Assembly (NCBI GenBank): GCA_030280995.1
Contig: JASXTE010000002.1
Coordinates: 38,561,183-38,625,182 of the forward strand
Length of the DNA stretch: 64,000 bases
Source: Hemileia vastatrix
Taxonomy: Eukaryota; Basidiomycota; Pucciniomycetes; Pucciniales; Zaghouaniaceae
Direction of reading: 5' to 3'
Position numbers and translations under genes: made by a program. Below, in pieces: positions 51,851 to 63,379 of this stretch (position 1 is its first letter; every line of letters begins with the position of its first letter). The notes beneath the pieces are model-generated. The model ran no database searches. It was not told where the DNA came from and saw only the letters and a program-made list of their open reading frames with translations.

Positions 51851-52926
51851 AAATAATTAGATTAAGAAAGAGTTCAATTAAATTAAACAAAGAGGAAGGA
51901 TAAATTGTTGAGCTCCAAAACTTTATGATCAAAGTTGATTTAAGGAGAAATATCACAAAAATTAAGAATAAGAAATATTTCGACTTTATGGAATTATAAT
52001 ATGCATAAATTATATTTTTATATGCAACTTGAACTCAAAAGGAATGGTATAAAATAAAGAGAATGATTATGTGATAAAAGCAGACTCATTTAAGAAACGG
52101 ATTTTTTTTTCTTTTCAAAAAATTCTTCCACAAAAATAATTTGTTAAATGTGAGGCTATGTTCATTTTTTGATTACCAAAAAATTATTTTTTGGTCCAAT
52201 ATGATAGTAATACATATTCTTTTGTGTAATTTTTTTCAACCTGAATAAATAGACTAGAGTGTCACTTCATCACATTTATGTATGAAAAGTTATACAAGGT
52301 TTCAGCTTTTATGTAATTCTTTAAGGTTTACACTTTTGTAGCATCTATTATTTGAGTATTTTTGATTTTTTCTTTATAGAAAATTCTACCTAGTACAGAC
52401 CAATTTTCAAATTGAAAGAAATATGTTTGTGATTGTTTTTTACAAAATATTAAACTTATTTTTGGGTTTAACTTTGATTTTTGGGGTAATTTTTTAAATA
52501 ATTATGTTAAAAATATGGATTACTTTTCTTATAGTCCATAACTAAGAATTTTTATCAAAATCAAATAATTATAGGGTAGTTAGATATAACTCAGAAGGCA
52601 TTTGATAGAAAAATAATTAAGATGCTTGTGCGTACAACAGAATTTTTTCTGTGATAGAAAATATTCTGATAAACATGCATGCATTGTTGTACAAATGCAG
52701 AGAGTATACAGAATACAAATAAAGTAGACTGCATAACTTTAAATTAATATATAATTTATCCGATTAAAAATTAAACATTTAAACTTAAATAATTTCAACA
52801 CATATTCCATCATATTCTTTTGATAAAAAAATGTAGCTTATATTAGCTAGTGCCTTTCAAAAAAAGGAATACCTTCAATCGGTAACTTCGAATAGCTAAC
52901 TTATTCCTACAATTATCACAATTACA
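51851..52926. other. Intergenic segment between divergent genes
   Basis: AT-rich, without a supported gene. It separates the minus-strand gene (start 51850) from the transposase (start 52927), so it should contain two divergent promoters; no clear TATA or other motif was recognised. Confidence 0.4.
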
Positions 52927-55900
52927 ATGCCTCCATTTTTTCATGTATGTCAATGTCAAGATCTTGGATGTGTCAATAGAAAGTATCAAACTTCTTCTGG
53001 GTCCTTTGAAGTTGGTATGGCTTTCAAAAGCTCTAATTCTTATGCAAAACATCAAGAGGAAAGAAATAGGAAGGCCCAGATGGTTATTTCTTCCAGAAAT
53101 CCACTTAACATTGGAAGTTCCCGCTCCACAGAAACAGTAAGCTGTATATCTATAGTTCAATGTGAGAATTAAATTCTTTATGATGTTTCAATGATTTATT
53201 ACATAGGGGCAGTTGCTATTGGGGGCAGAAGTATCTTCAACAGTCTCTAGAAACTCAAATCTTGGGGAACGGTATAGCCAAATAATTATGTGGCAGGCAG
53301 CAAAGCTTTCTCTGATTCATCATTTGAGCAAAGAAGGTTGTACTCAATTTTTGGATGAAGAAATTAAGAAGCTCAAACTTCTAGGTGATAGTGGAATACT
53401 GGATTCTGATAGCATTTTCCGCCTGGTCCCACGCTCAATAGATACAGTTTTTAGTCGATTAAAGCTCAATCAATCATTTTTCACTAAAACATGCTGTCCT
53501 AAATGCTTTGCTCTTTATGAGTATAACTCTGAATCTCAACCATCTATAATATGTTGCAATCAACCGTTTCTTTCATCATCAAAGCGCTATTTAAAAATGT
53601 TTGGAGCAGGACAAATCATAGTTAAATGTGATGAAAGGCTGTATTTGATGGAGGAACATCAAGAACATGTAAAATACTTATCTCTTAAAACATTTCATCA
53701 CCATTCTTTTATCGACTGGCTTAAGGAAAAGATCAAACTGTTCAAATTTGAGCTTCTGATTGAGAAGAAAACCCCTGTGGAAGAATGTGTAGAGTGTGAT
53801 TTGATGAAGGATGTTTGTGATGGTTCAATTTGGAAAAACTTTCCCATAACCACTCCAGCTCTGGATAGCAATGATGATGAATATACGATAACTTCATGCA
53901 ACTTAATGTTTACTTTATATGTCGACTGGTTTAGGCCTGGTGGCAATAGGATTGGAGGTCATCAGAAGTCTGTAGGCAATATTATGATGGTGTGTATGAA
54001 CCTACCTCAAGAAGATAGATACAAAATGGAAAATCTTTTTTTGTATTCTATTATACCCGGACCAACAGAACCCACAAGTGAACAGCTTAATAACCTTCTA
54101 AAACCACTGGTTAATTATCTACAAACTCTATGGGATGGTATATTGATTGAAAAGACACATCTTTATCCACGAGGCCGGAAATTAAGAGTTGCATTGTTCT
54201 CTTTGATAGGTGACATTCCTGCAATACAAAAATTGGCTGGCTTTTCGAGTCACTCTGCAAAAATGTTCTGCTCTTTCTGTAATATCTATAAAGATGAAAT
54301 TAGTGAAAAGAATGTGGGAAATTTTTCATTACGGAATCATGAGGATCATATGTGCTGGGTAACAAAGTGGAAAAATTCTAAGTCACATTGGGAGCGTGTA
54401 TCAATTGTTCAAAATCATGGGGTAGGATGGAGTGAGCTGAATAACCTTGAATATTGGCGTCCAACTGAATATTGCTCAATTGATGTTATGCATTCACATA
54501 TGCTTGGCAACCTAAAAGATCACAGTCTAAGCTATTTTCAAATCCAAAATGCAGCAAAAGATCTAGAAAGAAAGCTGGAAAAGGATAAAAATTGGCATGT
54601 AAGAGAAGATGATGATGATTTCTTTTCTGATACTTCACTGCACAAACATTCGAAAAAACGTAGAAGTAGCTTAAGCACCAAGAATAATGATGATGATGAT
54701 ACAGGACACACAAGACAGCACAAGCGGCAAAGACGTACGAGTACAAGACAGTCATCAAGTCATCATGGACTAGATAATGAAGGATTGGGAACAAATCGAT
54801 CAAGAAGCCAGAGTAGGTCATCCAGCTCCAAATTTATTCCTCCATATAGCGATGTGGCCTCAATACAGTCTCACAGCAGTGACAGTAGGAATTCATTGTA
54901 TAACTTAAGGAAAAGAAGCATTAGCATATCACAGAGTGAAGGATCTCACTCATCAAATGAGACAGCTAGAGATGAAGAAAATAAAAGGAAAGGTAAGGAG
55001 AAAGATAATGAAGGTAGTAGTAATCCACGAATCACAGCAGCAGAGCTACAGGTTGTATGGAAGATTATTGATCAAGTAAGAAGACCTACCTGGCTAACAC
55101 GAGTTCCAAAATCAGTAGGATCTAAAAAGGCAGGATCCCTCAAGGCAGCAGAATGGCACATGCTGTATACTCTCTACTTCCCTTTGTCACTTATACCCCT
55201 TTGGTTTGAAAAATTTAAAGAATCTGAATCTTCAGCTTCCTCAGCTGATAAACCAAGAGAATATTATCTTCTCAAGTCACTTGTAACATTATGCTCGATC
55301 ACCAATTTTTTGACATTAAAAAATATACAGACTAATGAACTTAAAGATCTAGATCAATTTCTGTTAGAGTATTGTGAGTGCCTTGAAGAGGGTTGGAAGA
55401 ATACTAATGCAAAGCCAAATCTGCATATCACTCAACATTATCCTGAAATGATAAAGCGTCTTGGTCCACCATCAGGTACAGCTACTTGGTCTGGAGAGCA
55501 GGTGAATCATATATTATCTGAAATTCCAAACAATCACCATCCACGTATGTAATGTTTGTAAGCAATGATTTAAAAACTCAGCTGTGCTAATTTATTAATA
55601 TTTACCACAGGAGAGATACCGCTAACAATGCTCAAACATTGGTATCGGAAGTCTAGGGTATTAGATCTTGGTGAAGCTGAAGATAATGATCAATGTGAGA
55701 CTAAAAAAATCCATATTGATCTCGATAAACAAAACAAATGGATCCATCTAAGTATGGCATTATTTACTAAATGGGTAAGGGCACAAATGGGAAAAGAAAC
55801 TTCAAGACGGGCTTTGACACCATCGGATAAAAGTGGGGATCGGGTAGTTGAAAATGTAGCAAGCATATTGATACATGGAAAGAGGTTTACTAGTTACTAT

Positions 55901-56305
55901 CGACACATTGCTAATTCAACAATTGAATTCTACTATGGAAAAGATAGCCAGTTTGGGCAAATTGATGATCTTTTCAGATCAAAGGAAGAGATTGATAAAA
56001 TATATTTAATAGTAAGTCCTTTCAAAGAGCTCCGTCCAGAAGAAACATCAAAGGATCCCTATGAGCTTTTCCCACAAGTGCATTGTCGGTTAGTAAGAGT
56101 AGCCAAAGCAACTCAAATTGTGATTAATAAAGATGCAATAATTGGAAATGCAGCTACTTTCGAGCACAAAAAAGGAATGTTTGGAATCAAAGACGAGGTT
56201 GTCACTGACATTGGACTGCAGACAGTAGTGAGTGAAAAAATTCATCAAATTTATTTTCTGTTGACTAACATCTTTGTGTTAATTTGGGATTGGGGAAATT
56301 TGTAG
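52927..56305 (+). CDS. Tnp2/CACTA (EnSpm) transposase, spliced and intact
   Basis: Exon 1 (52927-53136) starts MPPFFHVCQCQDLGC, a Cys-rich N-terminus. A GT-AG intron (53137-53206) keeps phase 0. Exon 2 (53207-55544) holds the Transposase_21 core: CCPKCFALY, a CC..PF zinc-like pair, NLMFTLYVDWFRPGGNRIGG, VCMNLPQEDRYKMEN, IIPGPTEPTSEQLN, and the SSHSAKMFCSFCNIY segment, followed by SIDVMHSHMLGN. A Ser/Arg-rich linker (about 54640-55020) precedes the conserved C-terminal region (PTWLTRVP...KPNLHITQHYPEM). A phase-1 intron (55545-55610) leads in frame to exon 3, ending 56305. No stop or frameshift is seen, so it may be active. CACTA transposases cut at CACTA-like ends and make 3-bp duplications. 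The C1 fragment (12957-14140) is a relative with the same intron. Confidence 0.9.
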
Positions 56306-56731
56306 GATTGGTGATATTTGTAAATGGTGAAAGAAATAATTCAATGCTCAATTAAAAAATGCAATGCATCCAACTTACCTTATCATAAATCAGTGAACAA
56401 TTACTTTGGTTGCTTTTATTGCGAGAGAACCCATGCTTTCAATGAGTCATTTTTATCTTAAATGTAAGAATGAAAGAAATAAAATCATGATAATGAGAAA
56501 TATGATAAAATTTTTACTTAATGAATGATCTTCTTGCTCATTCATCTACTATAAATATTTTGACCTTCCAACTTTAGCTGATAGCTATATATTATTCACT
56601 TTATTTTTCGACAAGAGAACATACACGTTTACAAGACTATATACATAGTATCTTTTTTTACTTTAGCTTTGATAGGTATAAATTTTAACAACTGATTATT
56701 TTTATTTTATTTTATTTTATTACAGTTCATT
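56306..56731. other. Spacer between transposase and partner gene
   Basis: No gene. It ends in a run of ATTTT repeats and TTACAG just before the next ATG, which could be a 3' splice site of a 5' untranslated intron. Confidence 0.4.
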
Positions 56732-58409
56732 ATGGATGATAATTTTGAAGGGATGTCTGTTGACCCAACCAATTCTGATTGTTTTCCGCCTCAACATACT
56801 AATACTGGAAATACTCCTCCACCACCCTCTGTTGATCCACCTCCAGATGCATCTCAATCTGTACCATCTAATCCTAACCCACCACCTAATCCCAATCCAG
56901 GCCAAGAGTCTCATTCAGAACCGAGAAATTTTAATCCCAATCATCCTTCTGCTTCTGAAAGTGCTGATCAGCAAGCTGATCAGCTAGGAAGAGATTGGGC
57001 TAGTGAAGTATTGAGGGAATTTTTTGGAGACCAATCATCATCTGCTCAGCCTAACCAAGGAGCAAGCACAAGTGGAGCAGGTAAGTCAAATTTGTAGTGT
57101 ATTCTTTTATTGAAAAATAACCAATTTAATTAACTTATTTGAATTGTTAGTGAATCCCTCAATCATTATGGGTATCAGTGATTACCACAGACTCAATTCA
57201 GCAGAGTCTCATGAGCGAGAACGGGGGTTAAGGGCTGTAAGAGGCTTAGTTAGAAGGAATGATGTTCCCAGGAGCTCGGACAGTCTAAATAGAAATATTT
57301 ACCACTTTCTGAAGTATTGTCTTGGGGGACCAACACAAATATCAAAATATCCTGCAAGCCCAACACCTTTGGAGATTGAAAATTGGAAAGATTGGAGCCA
57401 ATTCAAACTAAAAACCATTCAAACTGTCCTAACCCAAGTCCAATCTTCTAACCGTGCCAATTCTGCAGCTGATCGACAATTTCTGATAACCAATTCTATA
57501 GCCTTCTTGCAATCCAAAATTCGACTACCCGAATTTTTTCCAGCACCTGAGCCTCGAGGACTAAAAGGAGGAGCACCGATCCCACTTTCTGTGAAAAGAA
57601 ACTTAGAGCGTGAATTTCAAGAAAAAGGTTTTCGGAAATTCGTGTTTGATTGGACTTGCCGTGATTTTTCAGAATCAACTTGGAATCAAGTCATCAGAAG
57701 CATAGTATGCGACCACTGTACCAGATGGCTCACCACCTTGAATACAATTGATCAGTCAAAGCTTCAGTTCACTCAATGTGTTATTGAGAAATGGGTAGTT
57801 AATAAGGGGAAGGAGATGATAAGGTTGTTTGGGCAAGAAGAGGAAAGGGTAGCAATAGAAAAGATTGAAAAGAGGGCAAGGGCACAAGTAAAACGTTATC
57901 GGACCAAGGTAAGTTTTTTATTTTACTTTGCTTTTTGTTATTATGAAGCTGATTTAGTTGGAATTCAGATTGCTAGTGCACGCTACAAGTTAGCAAGAGA
58001 TCTCTGCAGTGATGTGCCAGGTTTTGTTGTGCTTTTTCATGATACTAGGTGCATCTCTGATATCGAGGAAGGCCCAGCACCAGCCCCAACTGCACCTATC
58101 CGAGCTATTCCTGGATGGCCAAATCCTGAACTCAATGATTTGTTTAAAAAAATGGATAAGATGACAAAGGAATTAGCCCATACACCAGCTCAAAAAAAAT
58201 CAGCATTAAAAACATATTCACGGTCATCAGAAAGGACAGTTGCACAAAATGGTATATTCAATGTTCCCAAATACCTCCCCAAGAATTGCTATTCAGCAAC
58301 ATTTTTGCAAGGATTATCTGTGAATGAAAGTGAGTCACTTGTGGTTGGAGCTGATATTGATCTGGTAAAGACTCGGGAATCAATTAATAGAGCATCAACA
58401 TCATCATAA
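56732..58409 (+). CDS. Uncharacterised partner gene of the CACTA transposase
   Basis: Exon 1 (56732-57080) encodes an acidic, Pro-rich start (NTPPPPSVDPPPDAS; NPNPPPNPNPGQ). A phase-1 GT-AG intron (57081-57150) joins exon 2, which starts in frame NPSIIMGISDYHRL. A 60-base GT-AG intron (57909-57968) is likely within it, although the frame stays open if it is retained. The body has GLVRRNDVPRSSDSLNRNIYHFLKYCLGG, FVFDWTCRDFSESTWNQV, a charged helical region (EEERVAIEKIEKRARAQVKRYR), IASARYKLARDLC and a C-terminal VPKYLPKNCYSATFL...L..NESESL. CACTA elements usually carry a second gene whose product helps bind the ends; by position this is the candidate. No known domain is recognised. The frame is intact. 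Confidence 0.65.
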
Positions 58410-58621
58410 CTTAGGTATAACGGTGATCTTCTGTGTAATATAGCTATCTTATATTGAATTTTATGTATTCTGTTTTTTTTCAAAGCAGCTTGGTAAATGT
58501 TATAAAGTGATATTGAGAGAGAGTAACATTTTATTTAAGAAAAACAAATAATGTATGAGATATAAAAATGTATTTTCAACAAATTGATGGTCCATACCTC
58601 TTTATGTCACATTTATGTATC

Positions 58622-60145
58622 CATATTAATTTCAATCGAATTTAATGTTGACAAATACATAGTGAATACACGCTATGCCACTTATACTTTCCAGGCATTG
58701 CTACCATTAAATATGCCAGTATCAAAAATTAATTTCGATCGAAATTAATGAGCATGATAATCATGAATTTCTGGAGTCAACTGCTTATTTTTATGCATGG
58801 TGCCTTGCCAACATTAATTTCGATCGAAATTACTTTTGATACTGGCATATTGCATGGTGTCTATTCCTGGAAAGTGTAAGTGGCATAGTGTGTATTCATT
58901 ACGTATTGGTCAACATTAATTTCAATAGAATTTAATATTGACATTTTCATATTGAACCCAAACCAGCAAACGACCCAAAAAATTCTTCATAAAACTGCTC
59001 ATTAACTTCGATCGAAATTAGTGAGCACCATATACATATTGAATGGTAGTTATATCTGGTGTGTGTAAGTTGTAAAGCTTGTGTTCAATGTTTATTGGTC
59101 AACATTAATTTTGATTGAAATTAATATTAATGTGTAAATGATATTTACATGCTCAATATGCATTGTAATGTGTTTACTTAACAATAGAGTGCCCTACTTT
59201 TCATCTTACATAAAAATGATTGGTAGCATGTCAAATTCAATTTTTATTAAAATTAATGTTGACATGTTACCATGCATAACAGTAAGCAACTGACTGAATA
59301 AATTGATGATAATCATGAACCTTAATTTCGATTGAAATTAATGTTGCCAAGTGCAGATTGAAAAAAAGCTATGCCCCTTACACTAGCCAGGCATATTTAC
59401 TATTTATTATGTATTGGTCAACATTAATTTTTATAGAAATTAATATGGATATGTAAATTTTATATTTACCCTCAACATGTATAGTAAATTTCAATACTTA
59501 AAAATACTTGCCGTCCTTTACATGTCATGCAAAAAAGCATTATATCATTTCAACATTAATTTTGATCAAAATTAATGTTGGAATGCCATTATGCATTGAA
59601 ACAACTAACTGACTGAAAAAGTTCATGATCAAAATGCTCATTAATTTTGATCAAAATTAATGTTGACCAATACATATTGAATATAAGTAATCTCCACTTA
59701 CTCAGACCAGATATAACTACCATTCAATATGTATATGGTCAGCCTTAATTTCGATCGAAATTAATGGGAAGTTTTATGAAGAATCTTCTGGGTTGTTTTC
59801 TGGCTTGGGTTCAATATGCAAATGTCAACATTAAATTCGATCGAAATTAATGTTGACCAATACATAATGAATACACACTATGCCACTTACACTTTCCAGG
59901 CATATATACATGCAATATGCCAGTATCAAAAGTAATTTCGATCGAAATTAATGTTGGCAAGGCACCATGCATAAAAATAAGCAGTTGACTCCAGAAATTC
60001 ATGATTATCATGCTCATTAATTTCGATCGAAATTAATTTTTGATACTGGCATATTTAATGGTAGCTATGCCTGGCAAGTGTAAGTGGCATAGCATGTATT
60101 CATTATGTATTAGTCAACATTAATTTCGATCGAAATTAATATGGA
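58622..60145. repeat. 1.5-kb inverted repeat built of AATTTCGATCGAAATT palindromes
   Basis: The two halves are near-perfect reverse complements about a centre near 59382; for example, ATGCCACTTATACTTTCC on the left pairs with the text around 60080 on the right. Within the arms, the palindrome AATTTCGATCGAAATT and close variants recur every 80-110 bases (about 58629, 58731, 58815, 58918, 59003, 59107, 59325, 59425, 59561, 59642, 59754, 59832, 59934, 60019, 60120), each usually flanked by further self-complementary bases (CAACATT/AATGTTG). No open frame crosses the region. Confidence 0.93.
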
Positions 60146-60560
60146 CATGGACTATGCATAAAATTCCTAAAAGTATAGGTAAGCTAAGCAGTTAGATAAA
60201 CTGGTTTGATCAAGTACACCATATAAAAATTGATGTTTTAATGCCTTGGTTAATTTCGATCAAAATTAATTTTAAGCCATGCATGTTGAATTTTATCTAT
60301 GTCTGTGTAGTCCATGTGAAATGGCTTGTATTCAATATGCAGGGGTCTATATTAATTTCGATCGAAATTATGAGGTTCATTGCCTCATAAATTTGATGGT
60401 TTCTGTCAGTGTTTCATGCATGGTGCCATCTGATACTTGTTGATTCCTATCAAAATTAATTTCAACACCAATATATTGAATACAAACCATGGCACTTACA
60501 GTACTTGGTCATAGCTAAAATTCAATATGCTAGTCTCAAAATTAATTTCGATAGAAATTA
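60146..60560. repeat. Additional AATTTCGATCGAAATT-type units outside the inverted repeat
   Basis: Units at about 60250, 60357, 60455 and 60542, more diverged and with no partner to the left, show that the array extends beyond the folded part. Confidence 0.75.
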
Positions 60561-61714
60561 ATCAGGATCCATGAAGTTTGTCAATAGTGTATGAGTTAAG
60601 TTTCAAGTCATATGTTTCATCATTTTCTTGCACCCATTTCTAGGTTATCTCAACAATTTTTTTCAAGTTTTATTATATTAATCAAAACTGTGGTAAGTTG
60701 TGAAAAATTAGCTAATCCAAATCTCAAATTGAATATTAATATTTTAATAATTTTGAATGTTGCTTAAGGTATTTCATTGGGTGATTCATAATAATATTTT
60801 ATCAACTTAGTAGTCCTATAACTTTTGAAAAGTAACAATTTTGGTATAGTTAGGGACAACAATGCAATATCTTGTGCAGACTAAGATATATTGCAAAATA
60901 AAACTATTCAATTTTTTTTTCCCTTAGTTGTATCGAAGTTTATCAAAGGTTTGGTCACGGTGCCCACACCCTAGCCTGACACTCCTCCTGTCACTTAAAA
61001 AACAAATTCTTATCTTAAATTCTAATGTTACCAATTTTATATTTATAATTCATTTCTTGTTTGATGAGGCATATCAGTATATATGTGAATCTCGCATTGT
61101 CATCTGAAATTAAATTTAACAAATATTCATAAAGGATTATCCTTTTTTTTTCATATAATATACTAATTAAGTGTATCTCCATTTTTTAGGAGTAAATTCT
61201 AATTTAAAAAATTTTGTATTTACCCGTGGCAATTTGAATATGGGATATAAATTTGTTATTATTTGTTTTTCACACTAAAAGTCCCCAAAGAATTACTAGT
61301 ATTTTCTGTTAGCTACATCAAATTTCGCTTCAATATAAACAGATTGTGATTTAGCATGTTACTCAGTTTACCCCACTATGAATAATACATGTTAAAAAAA
61401 GCTCAAATAATATAAAATCCCCCTCTTTATGTTTTCTGTTTCTTTCATCCTCACTTTAATTTTAATCTTATTCAATTTTTTATCCTATTAAAATATCAAC
61501 TTCAATTTTCTAGAATAGAGTTTCTTATAATTATTCATCATATTACATCATAATTTTTTGATATCAAATACTTTTTTTTAATATTCATTAATCAATAGGT
61601 CTAGTATACAAAATCCTACACCTCCACTTTGTATGTATATCATGTTCCTCTCTCTTAATTTATGTATTTCACTTATGTTCTATATCTTTTTTTTTCAAAA
61701 ATTTGATTTTCCAG
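60561..61714. other. AT-rich spacer
   Basis: No gene is supported. One LTR-end-like sequence at about 60940-60990 is listed separately. Confidence 0.4.
60940..60990 (-). repeat. Possible LTR terminus, minus strand
   Basis: On the minus strand the text reads GTGACAGGAGGAG followed by TGTCAGGCTAGGGTG and then GCACCGTG, which resembles a polypurine tract and an LTR start of the TGTCAG type seen in G0-G3 (their LTRs also contain ACACCGTG). No coding partner lies to the right, so this would be a relic. Confidence 0.3.
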
Positions 61715-62161
61715 CACCCAAATGTGTTTCATCCCACTCTCTGATTGATACTCGCTTTGAAGCTTTTGAGCTTGCACCATGTCTGCCACATGGCATGGCA
61801 CCTAACCCTCCTGTACTTAGCAATGAGAGGCAGGAAATAACAAGAGTTCAGTATCACAATTTACTTGAATTGGCTAAAGATAAAACAGAAGAGCTTGTCA
61901 AGATCCTTAACAATAATCCTTCTCCTTCATATTTATCTAACCCTTGTAATGAATTACTCCAATATGTGAAAAGCCTTGAAAAATATATGTTCATCACCTT
62001 TTTTGTCTCCTTTTAAATTAGTAGATAAGATTATTAATATTTTTTTTTCTTCATATATATTTGTAGCTTATGAGGAGGGTATGATTCCTCCTGATGAAGT
62101 CATTGTCATTAGGGATGATGATGAGACAGATGAACCATCAGCTTCAACTCATGCTATGGTA
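61715..62161 (+). CDS. Exons of an unrecognised gene
   Basis: After a good acceptor (TGATTTTCCAG, ending 61714) an exon reads PKCVSSHSLIDTRFEAFELAPCL, then QEITRVQYHNLLELAKDKTEELVKIL and ELLQYVKSLEKY. A second exon follows an acceptor TATATTTGTAG (62066) and reads YEEGMIPPDEVIVIRDDDETDEPS, ending at a donor GTAAGG near 62160. A third may start near 62465. No start codon is secure: the ATG at 61633 lies in a T-rich tract that looks like intron. The acidic tail and amphipathic helix suggest a small nuclear protein, but no family is recognised. It could be the last part of a longer gene of the C2 region. Confidence 0.45.
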
Positions 62162-62169
62162 AGGTAAAC

Positions 62170-63379
62170 TCTTACAGTCGCCTTGCTGTAAGCAGAATCC
62201 GGAGGAGATGTGTGGATTTAGCTGAAAACCCCGTCCTTCCAATAAAATAACAAAATGGGAATTCTAAATCACTAAGCTAACCAATCTACTTAGATCTGAT
62301 TGATAAAAATAATGAAACTCTAAAATAATTAACGCTTATTGAGATTAAATGATCGTGGCTGTTGATAAAGAAATACTGATAACAACAATTAAGGTGTACC
62401 AGTGAAAGATCTGAAAAGATAGACTTTTATGTTTTTATAATAATTTTAATTTTTATGAGACAGCAATAATCAAGTCCCAGCGATGAAGACCTTTCTAAAG
62501 ATACCCTGTATGAAGTGTTATTTAAACTGTTGAATTGTATTTCTAAGATGTTATGTAAAAAAATAATAATGTTATAAGGGTATTACAAGTTATTTTAATT
62601 TGTTGAGTAATAAAAAATGAGACTGTGGTAGTTAATGATTAAGCTGTATGATGTGTCCCCCCTCTCAATTTCGAGTTTGAGAGTCGCTTAAGTATTCCTA
62701 GTCACGTGCCTAAATTTTCCCCTCCAGAGCTCTTCCAGAGTCAATCCGGAGCCCGTACGGAGTCCGTACGGAGTCCGTACGGACTTCCGGACTCAATTTA
62801 GAACCTTAAAACCATAATAAAAAATCTAGAAAAATTACACATAATAGAGCTAATTCCCCTTTACCTACCAAACTAATTTTCGTAGTCTGCGCAGCTCTAA
62901 TTATCCCGTGAAAATTCATCAAAGTTAAGTAACTTTTGAAAAACGTAAATATTTCTATAAAACTTTAAAATTCATTTAAAAAATATAAGAAAAATAGTAA
63001 AAATTCTGGGAAAATTTCCCAAGGTTCTTGAGTGACTCGACTTAATACTTATAAATTTTTCAGACCGTAAAAATAAGTTTTCTCCGCAAAATAAATTGTT
63101 TTCGTGTAGGCATTTGCTAGTGACCAATTTCTTCATATTTAAAACTCCAATAAATTAAATAAAACCCTTTTATAAAAAAATAATAACGCCAATCTTGCAC
63201 GCCGTAATAACTCCATTTACGTACTTAGGTGCCGTACTAAACTTTAGGCTACCACATCCTCCCTCCAATCGAGAATGTCCCCATTCTTATAACTTTGCAT
63301 AAGTGGTTGAACACAATATTCATCTTTAACCTTCAACCACCATCTTCTTTAATCAACTATAAAATTCATCTTCATCAAT
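62170..63379. other. Spacer before the zinc-cluster gene
   Basis: No gene is supported. It contains the short GC-rich tandem repeat listed next; the last 150 bases before the ATG at 63380 are probably the promoter and leader. Confidence 0.4.
62748..62794. repeat. GGAGTCCGTAC tandem repeat
   Basis: Three 11-base units (GGAGCCCGTAC, then GGAGTCCGTAC twice) are followed by GGACTTCCGGACTC. Each junction GTACGGAGTCCGTAC is itself almost palindromic. GC content is far above the surroundings. Confidence 0.9.

Larger units (their letters stand above)
47426..60600 (+). mobile_element. Candidate large CACTA-type element C2 (right end not identified)
   Basis: G2 breaks off at 47425, and the next bases are CACCACAGAAAATTTGGGG, with a CACAG start like C1 and preceded by AAT, the same triplet as the C1 target duplication. 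A 22-base palindrome centred on GCTAGC follows at 47444-47465. An intact Tnp2-type transposase, a partner gene and a long palindrome array lie inside, as in C1 but larger. No matching inverted end was found before 64000, and no remaining G2 sequence appears to the right, so the right limit given here is only the end of the palindrome array. The SNF2 relic and the genes near 61.7 and 63.4 kb may or may not belong. Confidence 0.4.

Noticed and set aside
56720..56914. Minus-strand ORF rich in Trp and Arg
   Set aside because: Complement of the Pro-rich first exon of the partner gene; a shadow frame.
58622..60560. CRISPR array
   Set aside because: The repeats are palindromic, imperfect, variably spaced and folded as one inverted repeat in a eukaryotic transposon context; no cas gene is present.
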